A DNA stretch of 13,684 nt from Acidobacteriota bacterium (GTDB lineage: Bacteria > Acidobacteriota > Vicinamibacteria > Vicinamibacterales > UBA2999): NCBI GenBank assembly GCA_020851835.1, contig JADZBZ010000423.1, forward strand, positions 1-13,684, in the 5' to 3' direction. A program made the translations under genes and the position numbers. Of the stretch, positions 1 to 5,956 are shown piece by piece; position 1 is the stretch's first letter, and each line of letters opens with the position of its first letter. Under the pieces are notes generated by a model that was not told where the DNA came from, made no database searches, and saw nothing but the letters and a program-made list of their open reading frames with translations.

Positions 1-230
1 ATGCCATGGTCAAGGCTGCCAAGGTGACGCTGGTCGGCTGGGAGAAAATCGGCGCCGGGTACGTCACCGCCATCGTCCGGGGTGATGTCGCCGCCGTGAA
101 GGCCGCAACCGACGCCGGCGCGGCGGCTGCGCGCCGTGTCGGCGAACTGGTGTCGGTACACGTCATCCCGCGTCCACACGTCAATCTCGAAGACGTCCTG
201 CCCATCGGCAAGGCCAACGCCAAGAGCTAG
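1..230 (+). CDS. BMC-H microcompartment shell protein, 5' end cut by window edge
   Basis: Hexamer-forming shell protein of a bacterial microcompartment; six copies make a flat tile with a central pore for small metabolites. About 75 C-terminal residues are visible. The first complete codon is GCC at 3-5, and the preceding two bases AT would complete an Asp codon, giving D-A-M-V-K-A-A, which matches the internal 'ADAMVKAA' region of BMC-H proteins. The ATG at 6 is therefore an internal Met and the true start lies upstream. Family features seen are VTLVGWEKIGAGYVT, where K-I-G-x-G is the pore loop, then VRGDVAAVKAATDAGAAAA and VIPRPHVNLEDVLPI near the end. Family members are usually about 90-100 residues, so only some 15-25 are missing. 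The first BMC-P gene starts 18 bases after the stop, implying one operon. Confidence 0.95.
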   Translation, partial: AMVKAAKVTLVGWEKIGAGYVTAIVRGDVAAVKAATDAGAAAARRVGELVSVHVIPRPHVNLEDVLPIGKANAKS

Positions 231-248
231 GCCCGTCGGGCTGGCGCC

Positions 249-518
249 ATGCTGGTTGCGCGCATCGTAGGCACGGTGGTCGCTACGCGGAAGGATCCGC
301 GCCTGGTCAGCAGCAAACTGCTCCTGGCGCGACCGGTCGACCCGCGCGGCAAGGCCGAAGGCAACTACCTCGTCGCCGTCGATACGGTCGATGCCGGGGT
401 GGGCGAGACGGTGCTGATCGTCAGCGGCAGCTCTGCCCGCATGGCGTCTGGCATGAAGGATTGCCCCGTGGACGCGGCCGTGGTCGGCATCATCGATCAC
501 GTGGACGTGGCAGAGTAG
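249..518 (+). CDS. BMC-P (EutN/CcmL family) pentameric vertex protein, first of three
   Basis: An 89-residue protein of the EutN/CcmL family, which forms the pentamers that cap the vertices of microcompartment shells. The N-terminal strand MLVARIVGTVVATRKDP, the central AVDTVDAGVGETVLIVSGSSAR and the C-terminal PVDAAVVGIIDHVDV are characteristic, and length is normal for the family. Of the three tandem copies this is the most canonical, keeping the G-S-S-A-R stretch after the central strand. The ATG at 249 has no strong ribosome binding site. The next paralogue starts 5 bases after the stop, so the copies are probably cotranscribed and translated together. The substrate of the compartment cannot be read from this gene. 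Confidence 0.95.
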   Translation: MLVARIVGTVVATRKDPRLVSSKLLLARPVDPRGKAEGNYLVAVDTVDAGVGETVLIVSGSSARMASGMKDCPVDAAVVGIIDHVDVAE

Positions 519-523
519 GACCG

Positions 524-796
524 ATGCAGATCGGCCGTGTCATCGGCGACGTCGTCGCCTCCCGCAAGAATCCGAACCTCGAGGGCATCCCGCTGCTGTT
601 GATCCAGCCGTTGGCCGCGGATAGCCAGGCCGTGGGTCGTCCGCTCGTCGCCGTCGACGCGGTGGGCGCGGGGATCGGCGAGCACGTCTTCTTCGTTCGC
701 GGCAAGGAAGCCAGTTTCCCCTTCCACCCGACCGCGGTGCCCGCCGATGCCGGCATTGTCGGCATCGTGGACCACTGGACGACGGGAGAGCGATGA
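524..796 (+). CDS. BMC-P (EutN/CcmL family) pentameric vertex protein, second of three
   Basis: A 90-residue EutN/CcmL-family vertex protein. The start chosen is ATG 524, giving MQIGRVIGDVVASRKNPNLEG, which aligns with the N-termini of the two neighbouring paralogues. An open frame continues upstream to 461, but it only overlaps the previous gene and encodes non-family Arg/Gly-rich sequence. The stretch AGGA at 517-520 may help initiation. Central AVDAVGAGIGEHVFFVRG and C-terminal PADAGIVGIVDHW mark the family. After the central strand it has G-K-E-A-S-F instead of G-S-S-A-R, and the C-terminal half carries a Phe/Pro-rich stretch, so it differs from its neighbours at sites that could affect the pore or partner choice (inference). 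Its stop overlaps the next start by four bases. Confidence 0.94.
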   Translation: MQIGRVIGDVVASRKNPNLEGIPLLLIQPLAADSQAVGRPLVAVDAVGAGIGEHVFFVRGKEASFPFHPTAVPADAGIVGIVDHWTTGER

Positions 797-1071
797 TCCT
801 CGCGCGCGTGGTCGGTCAGGTCGTCTCGACGATGAAGCGGCCGCAGTTCGAGGGGGCCACGTTGCTGCTCGTGCAGCCGGAGACGCCGGCTGGCGAGGCC
901 CGTGGCGTGACCCTGCTGGCGATTGACTCGGTAGGCGCAGGCGTCTCCGAACGCGTGATTGTCGTACTCGAGGGCCGCGCTGCGGGGGAAGCGCTCGGCC
1001 GGACGCTCTCGCCGGTGGATGCGGCCATCATCGGTATCGTCGACCACGTGGACGCTGAAGACGGGGCGTAA
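793..1071 (+). CDS. BMC-P (EutN/CcmL family) pentameric vertex protein, third of three
   Basis: A 92-residue EutN/CcmL-family vertex protein. Its ATG overlaps the upstream stop (ATGA at 793-796), and a purine-rich GGGAGAG at 784-790 lies just ahead, so it is probably translationally coupled. Family features are MILARVVGQVVSTMKRP at the N-terminus, AIDSVGAGVSERVIVVLEG in the middle and SPVDAAIIGIVDHVD at the end. It has L-E-G-R-A-A where the first copy has S-G-S-S-A-R. Three adjacent, clearly divergent BMC-P genes occur in several microcompartment locus types, and the copies may fill different vertices or assemble with different partners. That interpretation is inference. Confidence 0.94.
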   Translation: MILARVVGQVVSTMKRPQFEGATLLLVQPETPAGEARGVTLLAIDSVGAGVSERVIVVLEGRAAGEALGRTLSPVDAAIIGIVDHVDAEDGA

Positions 1072-1089
1072 CGCTTCCCCGGGGCCATC

Positions 1090-1308
1090 ATGACCGACGA
1101 CCAGATGCGCCAGCTCATTCGGAGCGCCATCGCGAAGCACCTTGGGGGGCCGCCCCCGTCGCCGCCCGCCTCGGGACCGTCCTCGCCGGGCGTGCCCATC
1201 GCTTTCGCGCGCTATGCGCTCGGGCGCGCGCCCGACGACACGATGTGCCTCATCGAACCGGCCGTAACCTGCAACCACTGCGGGTACTGCCAGTGTCACG
1301 GGCACTAG
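1090..1308 (+). CDS. Small Cys/His-rich protein with encapsulation-peptide-like N-terminus
   Basis: A 72-residue protein I do not recognise. Three parts are visible. Residues 1-18 (MTDDQMRQLIRSAIAKHL) should form a short amphipathic helix with hydrophobic residues at M6, L9, I10, A13, I14 and L18. This closely resembles the encapsulation peptides that tether cargo to microcompartment shells. Residues 19-36 are a Gly/Pro/Ser linker. Residues 37-72 hold a short conserved-looking segment and end in C53, C61, H63, C64, C67, C69, H70 and H72, a cluster that could bind zinc, iron or an iron-sulfur centre. The helix-plus-linker layout and the position 18 bases after the third shell gene suggest a protein of the compartment interior. 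Function is unknown; an adaptor, metal carrier or electron carrier are all possible. Confidence 0.8.
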   Translation: MTDDQMRQLIRSAIAKHLGGPPPSPPASGPSSPGVPIAFARYALGRAPDDTMCLIEPAVTCNHCGYCQCHGH

Positions 1309-1335
1309 GGCCCGGGACGGCAAACGACAGAATTC

Positions 1336-1340
1336 AGGGA
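1336..1340 (+). promoter_or_regulatory. Ribosome binding site supporting the GTG start at 1347
   Basis: AGGGA lies six bases upstream of GTG 1347. It supports that codon over the upstream in-frame ATG at 1245, which would lie inside the preceding small gene and add 34 residues unlike the dehydrogenase family. Confidence 0.55.
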
Positions 1341-1346
1341 ACTTCG

Positions 1347-2291
1347 GTGGCGCCATCCGTCCTCGTTACCAGAAGGCTCCCCGCTTCCGTGCTCCAACGC
1401 CTCGACCAATCCTGCGAGGTCGACCTCTGGTCCGGCCGCGAGGCGATTCCGCGCGAGGAGTTGCTCGCGCGGGTGGCGGGCAAGCAGGCGCTCGTGTGCC
1501 TGCTCACCGACACGATCGACGCCGCCGTCCTCGATGCGGCGGGGCCCTCGCTCAAGGTCGTGGCCAACGTCGCCGTCGGCTACAACAACGTCGACCTAGC
1601 CTCCTGCCGCGCTCGAGGCGTGGTGGCGACCAACACGCCGGACGTGCTGACCAACGCCTGTGCGGATTTCACGTGGGCGCTCATCCTGGCCGTCACCCGG
1701 CGTCTCGGCGAAGGCGAGCGCGTGGTCCGAGCAGGCCGCTGGGCCGGATGGGGCCTCGATTACATGCTCGGCATGGAGTTGCGCGGCAAGCAGCTCGGCA
1801 TTGTCGGCATGGGCCGCATCGGTCGCGCGGTGGCCGCGAAGGCCCCCGCGTTCGGCATGCGTGTGGCCTACACGGCCCGGCGGCCGGTGGACGTTGCCGA
1901 CGCGGAGCATGTGCCGCTCGACCGCCTGCTCGCCGCCTCGGACATCGTGAGCCTGCACTGCCCGATGACGGACGAAACCCGCCACCTGATCGACCAGAAG
2001 GCGCTGCTGCGGATGAAGCGTTCGGCCTACTTGATCAACACCGCCCGGGGACCGGTCGTGGACGAAGCCGCGCTGGCCTGGGCCCTGCGCGAGGGGCGCA
2101 TGGCCGGTGCGGCGCTCGATGTCTACGAGCGGGAGCCGATCGTCCATCCCGACCTGCTGCCGCTCGAAAACGTCCTGCTGATCCCGCACCTGGCGAGCGC
2201 CACCACCGAGACGCGGACGGCGATGGCCGACCTGGCCGTCTCCAATGCCCTGGCCGTGCTGGCGGGGCGGCCAGCGCTCACGCCCCTGTGA
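1347..2291 (+). CDS. D-isomer-specific 2-hydroxyacid dehydrogenase (glyoxylate/hydroxypyruvate reductase-like)
   Basis: A 314-residue cytosolic NAD(P)H oxidoreductase that interconverts 2-oxoacids and D-2-hydroxyacids; the closest resemblance is to glyoxylate/hydroxypyruvate reductase (D-glycerate dehydrogenase). The substrate-binding half includes ANVAVGYNNVDL and a TPDVLTNACADF stretch. The nucleotide-binding fold carries GIVGMGRIG at about 151-159. Catalytic residues of the family are present: R234 in NTARGP, E263 in DVYEREP and H281 in IPHLASAT. The GTG start is chosen because an AGGGA precedes it and the protein then begins like the family (APSVLVTRRLP). It starts 38 bases after the microcompartment small gene and could be read from the same transcript. 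It has no encapsulation peptide, so a role for the compartment is only a possibility. Exact substrate is unproven. Confidence 0.92.
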   Translation: MAPSVLVTRRLPASVLQRLDQSCEVDLWSGREAIPREELLARVAGKQALVCLLTDTIDAAVLDAAGPSLKVVANVAVGYNNVDLASCRARGVVATNTPDVLTNACADFTWALILAVTRRLGEGERVVRAGRWAGWGLDYMLGMELRGKQLGIVGMGRIGRAVAAKAPAFGMRVAYTARRPVDVADAEHVPLDRLLAASDIVSLHCPMTDETRHLIDQKALLRMKRSAYLINTARGPVVDEAALAWALREGRMAGAALDVYEREPIVHPDLLPLENVLLIPHLASATTETRTAMADLAVSNALAVLAGRPALTPL

Positions 2292-2354
2292 GCAAGCGGC
2301 GTGCGGATCACCAAGGGCCTCACGCGCCCGAGATCGCTTGAAGCACAGCCCGAC

Positions 2355-3077
2355 ATGAGACGTCCGAAACCTGCCATCGTGGAGCGTGTGATGCGCACGC
2401 TCGCGCGCGAGATCGACGGCATGGAGCTGCCGGCCATCGAGAAGATCTCCGAGAGCCAGCAGGAGGATCCGTTCCAGGTGCTCATCGCGACCCTGTTGTC
2501 GGCGCGCACGCAGGACGCCACGACGCACGCGGCCGCGACGCGGCTCTTCCGGCGCGCGCGCACCCCGCGCACCATGGCGAAGGTGCCGGTGAAGCAGATC
2601 GAGCGGCTGATCTATCCGGTGAGCTTCTACCGGAACAAGGCGCGACACGTCCAGGCCACATCGCGGATCCTCGCCGAGCAGTACGGCGGGCGCGTGCCCG
2701 ACACGCTCGAAGCGCTGGTGGACTTGCCGGGCGTGGGCCGGAAGACGGCCACGCTGGTCATGATCCTGGCGTTCCAGAGCCAGCGCCACGTCTGTGTCGA
2801 TACGCACGTACACCGCATTTCGAATCGGATGGGCTGGGTCGAAACCCGGACGCCCGATCAGACCGAGCAGGCGCTCTATCGCCACACCGACGCCCGCTGG
2901 TGGCCCTATATCAACCTGTACCTCGTGACCTGGGGCCAGAACGTCTGCCGCCCGGTGTATCCTCGATGCAACGACTGCGCCATCGCCGCCGAGTGCCCGC
3001 GGGTGGGCGTGCGGCCGACGCCGGCGCACCAGGCACCAACGACTCGCCGGCCGCCGGCCGGCCGACATCGGACGTGA
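2355..3077 (+). CDS. nth: Endonuclease III (DNA glycosylase/AP lyase)
   Basis: A 240-residue base-excision repair enzyme that removes oxidised pyrimidines and cleaves the abasic site. The helix-hairpin-helix LPGVGRKTATLV carries catalytic Lys at about 130, and VDTHVHRISNR carries catalytic Asp at about 149. The iron-sulfur ligands C198, C205, C208 and C214 have the exact C-x6-C-x2-C-x5-C spacing of the family. A basic, Pro-rich tail of roughly 25 residues follows the cluster and is probably dispensable. ATG 2355 is preferred; an in-frame GTG at 2301 would add 18 residues with no family similarity. The 63 bases before it hold no obvious signal, so it may be transcribed with the dehydrogenase upstream. 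Confidence 0.95.
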   Translation: MRRPKPAIVERVMRTLAREIDGMELPAIEKISESQQEDPFQVLIATLLSARTQDATTHAAATRLFRRARTPRTMAKVPVKQIERLIYPVSFYRNKARHVQATSRILAEQYGGRVPDTLEALVDLPGVGRKTATLVMILAFQSQRHVCVDTHVHRISNRMGWVETRTPDQTEQALYRHTDARWWPYINLYLVTWGQNVCRPVYPRCNDCAIAAECPRVGVRPTPAHQAPTTRRPPAGRHRT

Positions 3078-3082
3078 GGCAC

Positions 3083-3655
3083 ATGAACACCATGGTGTGG
3101 GGATCCAGGCTGATCGCGCTCGTTTCGGGAGTGCTCGTCACCGCACTGGCGGCGGCCGCGCAGTCGGCACCAGCCGCCACGTCGCCGGGCGCCGGCCCCG
3201 TGGTGGTCGTCGAGACCGTGAAGGGGACGTTCGAGTTCGAGACCTACCCGAACGAAGCGCCCAAGACGGTGGCGCGGATTCTCGAGCTCATCAACAAGCG
3301 CTTCTACAACGGCCAGCGCGTGCACCGCGTGGTGCCGAACTTCGTCATGCAGTTGGGCGACCCCGCCACGCGCGACATGACCAAACAGGCCGACTGGGGC
3401 CGCGGCGGCAGCGGCACGCCCATCGGGGTCGCCGAGATCACGAAGACCCGCACGCACGTGCGTGGCGCCGTCGCCATGGCCCACGCCGGCGACCCGAGCA
3501 AGGCCGACAGCCAGTGGTACGTGACGCTCAGCCCTCAGGCGCGGCTCGATGGTCAATACACCGTGTTCGGCAAGGTCATCAGCGGCATGGACGTGGTGTC
3601 GAAGCTCCAGGTCACCGATCGCATCGTCAGAGTAACCGTGCGCGAGGCAAAGTAG
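3083..3655 (+). CDS. Exported cyclophilin-type peptidyl-prolyl cis-trans isomerase
   Basis: A 190-residue prolyl isomerase expected to help fold proteins in the periplasm. Residues 1-27 form a signal peptide: a short N-region with one Arg, the hydrophobic core LIALVSGVLVTALAAAA, and probable cleavage near A-Q-S. The cyclophilin domain runs from about 38 to the end. HRVVPNFVMQLGD supplies R82, F87 and Q90, with the same spacing as R55, F60 and Q63 of human cyclophilin A, and SQWYVTL and FGKVISGMDVV complete the fold. The start could be ATG 3083 or ATG 3092. A GAGG at 3076-3079, overlapping the nth stop, is 3 and 12 bases from them respectively, so neither is decisive. Its last 29 bases overlap the 3' end of the opposite-strand DUF72 gene. 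Confidence 0.93.
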   Translation: MNTMVWGSRLIALVSGVLVTALAAAAQSAPAATSPGAGPVVVVETVKGTFEFETYPNEAPKTVARILELINKRFYNGQRVHRVVPNFVMQLGDPATRDMTKQADWGRGGSGTPIGVAEITKTRTHVRGAVAMAHAGDPSKADSQWYVTLSPQARLDGQYTVFGKVISGMDVVSKLQVTDRIVRVTVREAK

Positions 3656-4538
3656 CCACGCGGCCTTCCAGCATCGGGTAGGCGGCGACCAGTTCACCTG
3701 GCATCGGCGCCGTGACGGGCTCGTCGAGCATCTCGCGCACCATCGTCGCGTTGGCCACGGCCTGCGCGGCGAAGTGGTTGTTCAAGTACAGGTAGAGCGC
3801 GCGCACTTTCGCCCGCGCGGCGCGCAGCCGCAGGACCAGGGGCGTGAGCTCGGATTCCGGATACAGGTAGTTGTAGCGGTCCTCGGCCTGCGCGGGCGCC
3901 CACCACCCGGCGGCGTTGCGGCCGTGCAGGCGCACGTACATCAGCCGCGACGAGTTCGGAGACAGGTCCTGCCGTACCGACGACGGGAACTTCGGCTCGT
4001 CGATCTGCACCCAGGCCGCCTCGTGCGAGGCGAGCAGGGCGGCGGTTACGCCGGCGTCGTCGCTCCACGAGCGATGGCGAAGCTCCACCGCCAGCGGATA
4101 GGCCGCGAAGGTGCGGAGCAGCCAGTCGAGATAGCCGCGCGACTCGGGCGCGTCGTGGAAGCGGGCGGGAAACTGCGCCAGCAGCGCGCCCATCCGTCCC
4201 GCGGCGGCCAGGGGCTCGATACCCACCTTGAAGGCGTCCACGTCGCCCGGGGTCACCGCCGAGCGGTCGAGCGCGGTGGCCGGGTGGGTGAACTTCTGGA
4301 ACAGCTTGACCGAGAACTCGAATCCGGGTGGCGTGCGCCGCACCCAGGCCAGGCTCACCGTGGCGCGCGGCTGACCGTAGAAGGTGCTGTTGACCTCCAC
4401 CGTGTTGAAGCGCTCGGCGTAGAACGCGAGCTCGTCGAAGCCTTTGGGCCGGTCTTCGGGAACCGGGTAGAAGAGGCCGTTCCACGTACCCCGGCCGCCG
4501 GGGTAGTGCCAGCCGGATGTGCCAATCCGCAGGTCCAT
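3627..4538 (-). CDS. DUF72 (YecE-like) family protein
   Basis: A 303-residue protein of the DUF72 family, predicted TIM-barrel proteins whose biochemical role is not settled. The N-terminal MDLRIGTSGWHYPGG and the following EVNSTFYGQP and FSVKLFQKFTHP blocks are typical, as are AVELRHRSW, the MYVRLHGRN stretch near 200 and LYLYLNNHFAAQAVANA near the C-terminus. Length is normal. It is divergent from queE, with only 33 bases between the start codons, and convergent with the prolyl isomerase gene, whose end it overlaps. Minus-strand CATAAT at 4555-4550 would give a leader of only a few bases. Confidence 0.93.
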   Translation of the reverse strand: MDLRIGTSGWHYPGGRGTWNGLFYPVPEDRPKGFDELAFYAERFNTVEVNSTFYGQPRATVSLAWVRRTPPGFEFSVKLFQKFTHPATALDRSAVTPGDVDAFKVGIEPLAAAGRMGALLAQFPARFHDAPESRGYLDWLLRTFAAYPLAVELRHRSWSDDAGVTAALLASHEAAWVQIDEPKFPSSVRQDLSPNSSRLMYVRLHGRNAAGWWAPAQAEDRYNYLYPESELTPLVLRLRAARAKVRALYLYLNNHFAAQAVANATMVREMLDEPVTAPMPGELVAAYPMLEGRVATLPRARLL

Positions 4539-4545
4539 GGCGGTC

Positions 4546-4555
4546 TACAATTATG
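4546..4555. promoter_or_regulatory. Overlapping divergent -10-like elements between the DUF72 gene and queE
   Basis: The 33-base gap between the two divergent start codons contains TACAAT on the + strand (4546-4551) and CATAAT on the - strand (4555-4550), each one base from the TATAAT consensus and sharing two bases. I find no good -35 element at normal spacing for either, so these are suggestive only. If used, the two promoters could not easily be bound by polymerase at once. Confidence 0.35.
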
Positions 4556-4571
4556 GATTCAGGTTCGTGCC

Positions 4572-5213
4572 GTGCTGACCGTCAACGAGATCTTCTACTC
4601 GATTCAGGGCGAGTCCACCTACGCGGGGCAGCCCTGCGTGTTCGTGCGCCTGACGGCGTGCGACCTGCGCTGCCGCTGGTGCGACACCCCGTATGCGTTT
4701 CACGAGGGCCGCAAGATGTCCGTGGATGAGGTGGTCGAGGCCGTGGAGGCCTACGGCTGCCCAACGGTGGAGCTGACCGGCGGCGAGCCACTACTGCAAA
4801 CCGACGTTCACCCCTTGATGCAGCGTCTGCTGGATTCCGGCAAGACCGTGCTCATCGAGACCGGCGGGCACCGCAGCATCGCTGCGATCCCAGACGGCGT
4901 GATTCGGGTGATGGACGTCAAGTGCCCGGCCTCGGGGGAGTCGGATCAGATCGACTGGGCGAACCTGGCGCGACTGCTACCAGCCGACCAGGTCAAGTTC
5001 GTGATTGCCGACCGGGCCGATTACGAATTCGCCGCCCAGGTGGTCCGGCGCCAGGGCCTCGCCGAACGATGCGCCGCCGTGCTTTTCTCGCCGGTGCACG
5101 GCGAGCTGTCGCCGCGGCAGCTCGCCGAGTGGATTCTCGAAGACCACCTGCCGGTCCGGCTGCAGTTGCAGCTGCACAAGTTCATCTGGGATCCGATGAC
5201 CCGCGGGGTCTGA
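4572..5213 (+). CDS. queE: 7-carboxy-7-deazaguanine synthase (radical SAM)
   Basis: A 213-residue radical SAM enzyme that converts 6-carboxytetrahydropterin to 7-carboxy-7-deazaguanine, the ring-contraction step of queuosine/preQ0 synthesis. The N-terminal NEIFYSIQGEST is a QueE hallmark. The 4Fe-4S ligands C30, C34 and C37 occur as the canonical C-x3-C-x2-C in ACDLRCRWCDTPYA, and the SAM-binding GGE is at 70-72 (ELTGGEPLLQ). The C-terminal VKFVIADRADY and LQLQLHKFIWDP blocks also fit. The start is GTG 4572 (V-L-T-V-N-E), with AGG 8 bases upstream. The frame stays open far upstream, but only as a shadow of the DUF72 gene. queC follows after a gap of 33-54 bases depending on its start. queD and folE are not in the window. 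Confidence 0.95.
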   Translation: MLTVNEIFYSIQGESTYAGQPCVFVRLTACDLRCRWCDTPYAFHEGRKMSVDEVVEAVEAYGCPTVELTGGEPLLQTDVHPLMQRLLDSGKTVLIETGGHRSIAAIPDGVIRVMDVKCPASGESDQIDWANLARLLPADQVKFVIADRADYEFAAQVVRRQGLAERCAAVLFSPVHGELSPRQLAEWILEDHLPVRLQLQLHKFIWDPMTRGV

Positions 5214-5267
5214 GCGCCACACGGGCGGCTTCACCTCCCGGCGGGAATGACCGACAATATGGCGCAG

Positions 5268-5954
5268 ATGCCCACAGCGGTCGTCCTCCTCAGTGGAGGG
5301 CTCGACTCCTACACCGCAGCCGCGATGGCTCGGCGCGACGGCTTTGTCCTCTCGGCGCTCAGCTTTCGTTACGGCCAGCGGCACCGGATGGAGATTGACG
5401 CCGCGCGGCGAGTGGCGCGCGCCCTCGGCGTGGAGCGGCATCTGGTGCTCGACCTCGACCTCGCCGCCATGGGCGGCTCGTCGCTCACCTCGCCCGACAT
5501 CGCGGTGCCACGTGACCGGCCGGCCGACGAGCCGGGCATCCCGTCCACCTATGTGCCAGCCCGCAACACCATCTTTCTGGCCGTGGCCCTCGGCTGGGCG
5601 GAGGTGCTGGGCGCTCACGACCTGGTCATCGGGGTCAACGCGCTCGACTACTCGGGCTATCCCGATTGCCGTCCCGCCTTCATCCGCGCCTTCGAGGCGC
5701 TGGCGCGGGTGGCCACGCGCGCCGGGGTCGAGGGCCAGCCGATCCGGGTGCATGCGCCCCTCATCGAGATGAGCAAGGCCGACATCATTCGAAGAGGCAC
5801 GACGCTGGGCCTGGAGTACGGGCTCACGTTGAGCTGCTACGACCCGTCGGCCGGGGGCGTGCCCTGCGGACACTGCGACAGCTGCCGCCTCAGAGCCGCC
5901 GGGTTTGCGGCCGCGGGCGTGCCCGACCCGGCGCAGCAGGCGCATCCCCGCTGA
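5268..5954 (+). CDS. queC: 7-cyano-7-deazaguanine (preQ0) synthase
   Basis: A 228-residue ATP-dependent enzyme that turns 7-carboxy-7-deazaguanine, the QueE product, into preQ0. The PP-loop SGGLDS is at about residues 9-14 and is followed by SFRYGQRHRMEIDAA. The block TYVPARNTIFLAVALGWAE and the block GVNALDYSGYPDCRPAF are family signatures. The zinc site is formed by the Cys of LSCYDPS together with the three Cys of CGHCDSC. ATG 5268 gives MPTAVVLLSGGLDS, matching the usual family N-terminus. In-frame ATGs at 5259 and 5247 would add 3 or 7 residues and cannot be excluded. The kinase gene begins 2 bases after its stop. Confidence 0.95.
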   Translation: MPTAVVLLSGGLDSYTAAAMARRDGFVLSALSFRYGQRHRMEIDAARRVARALGVERHLVLDLDLAAMGGSSLTSPDIAVPRDRPADEPGIPSTYVPARNTIFLAVALGWAEVLGAHDLVIGVNALDYSGYPDCRPAFIRAFEALARVATRAGVEGQPIRVHAPLIEMSKADIIRRGTTLGLEYGLTLSCYDPSAGGVPCGHCDSCRLRAAGFAAAGVPDPAQQAHPR

Positions 5955-5956
5955 TC

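Noticed and set aside
6..230. ATG at 6 as the start of the BMC-H gene
   Set aside because: The bases before it continue the family sequence (D-A before M-V-K-A-A), and a start there would remove the N-terminal strand of the fold.
1596..3068. 490-residue open frame on the - strand
   Set aside because: It lies opposite the dehydrogenase and endonuclease III genes, its translation is Arg/His/Gly-rich with no family pattern, and long antisense frames are common at this GC content.
3774..4571. Upstream in-frame extension of queE
   Set aside because: It is the shadow of the DUF72 gene. QueE similarity begins at V-L-T-V-N-E-I-F, and the length from GTG 4572 is normal.
4539..4571. preQ1 riboswitch upstream of queE
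   Set aside because: The gap is only 33 bases and shows no preQ1 aptamer-like hairpin with an A-rich tail.
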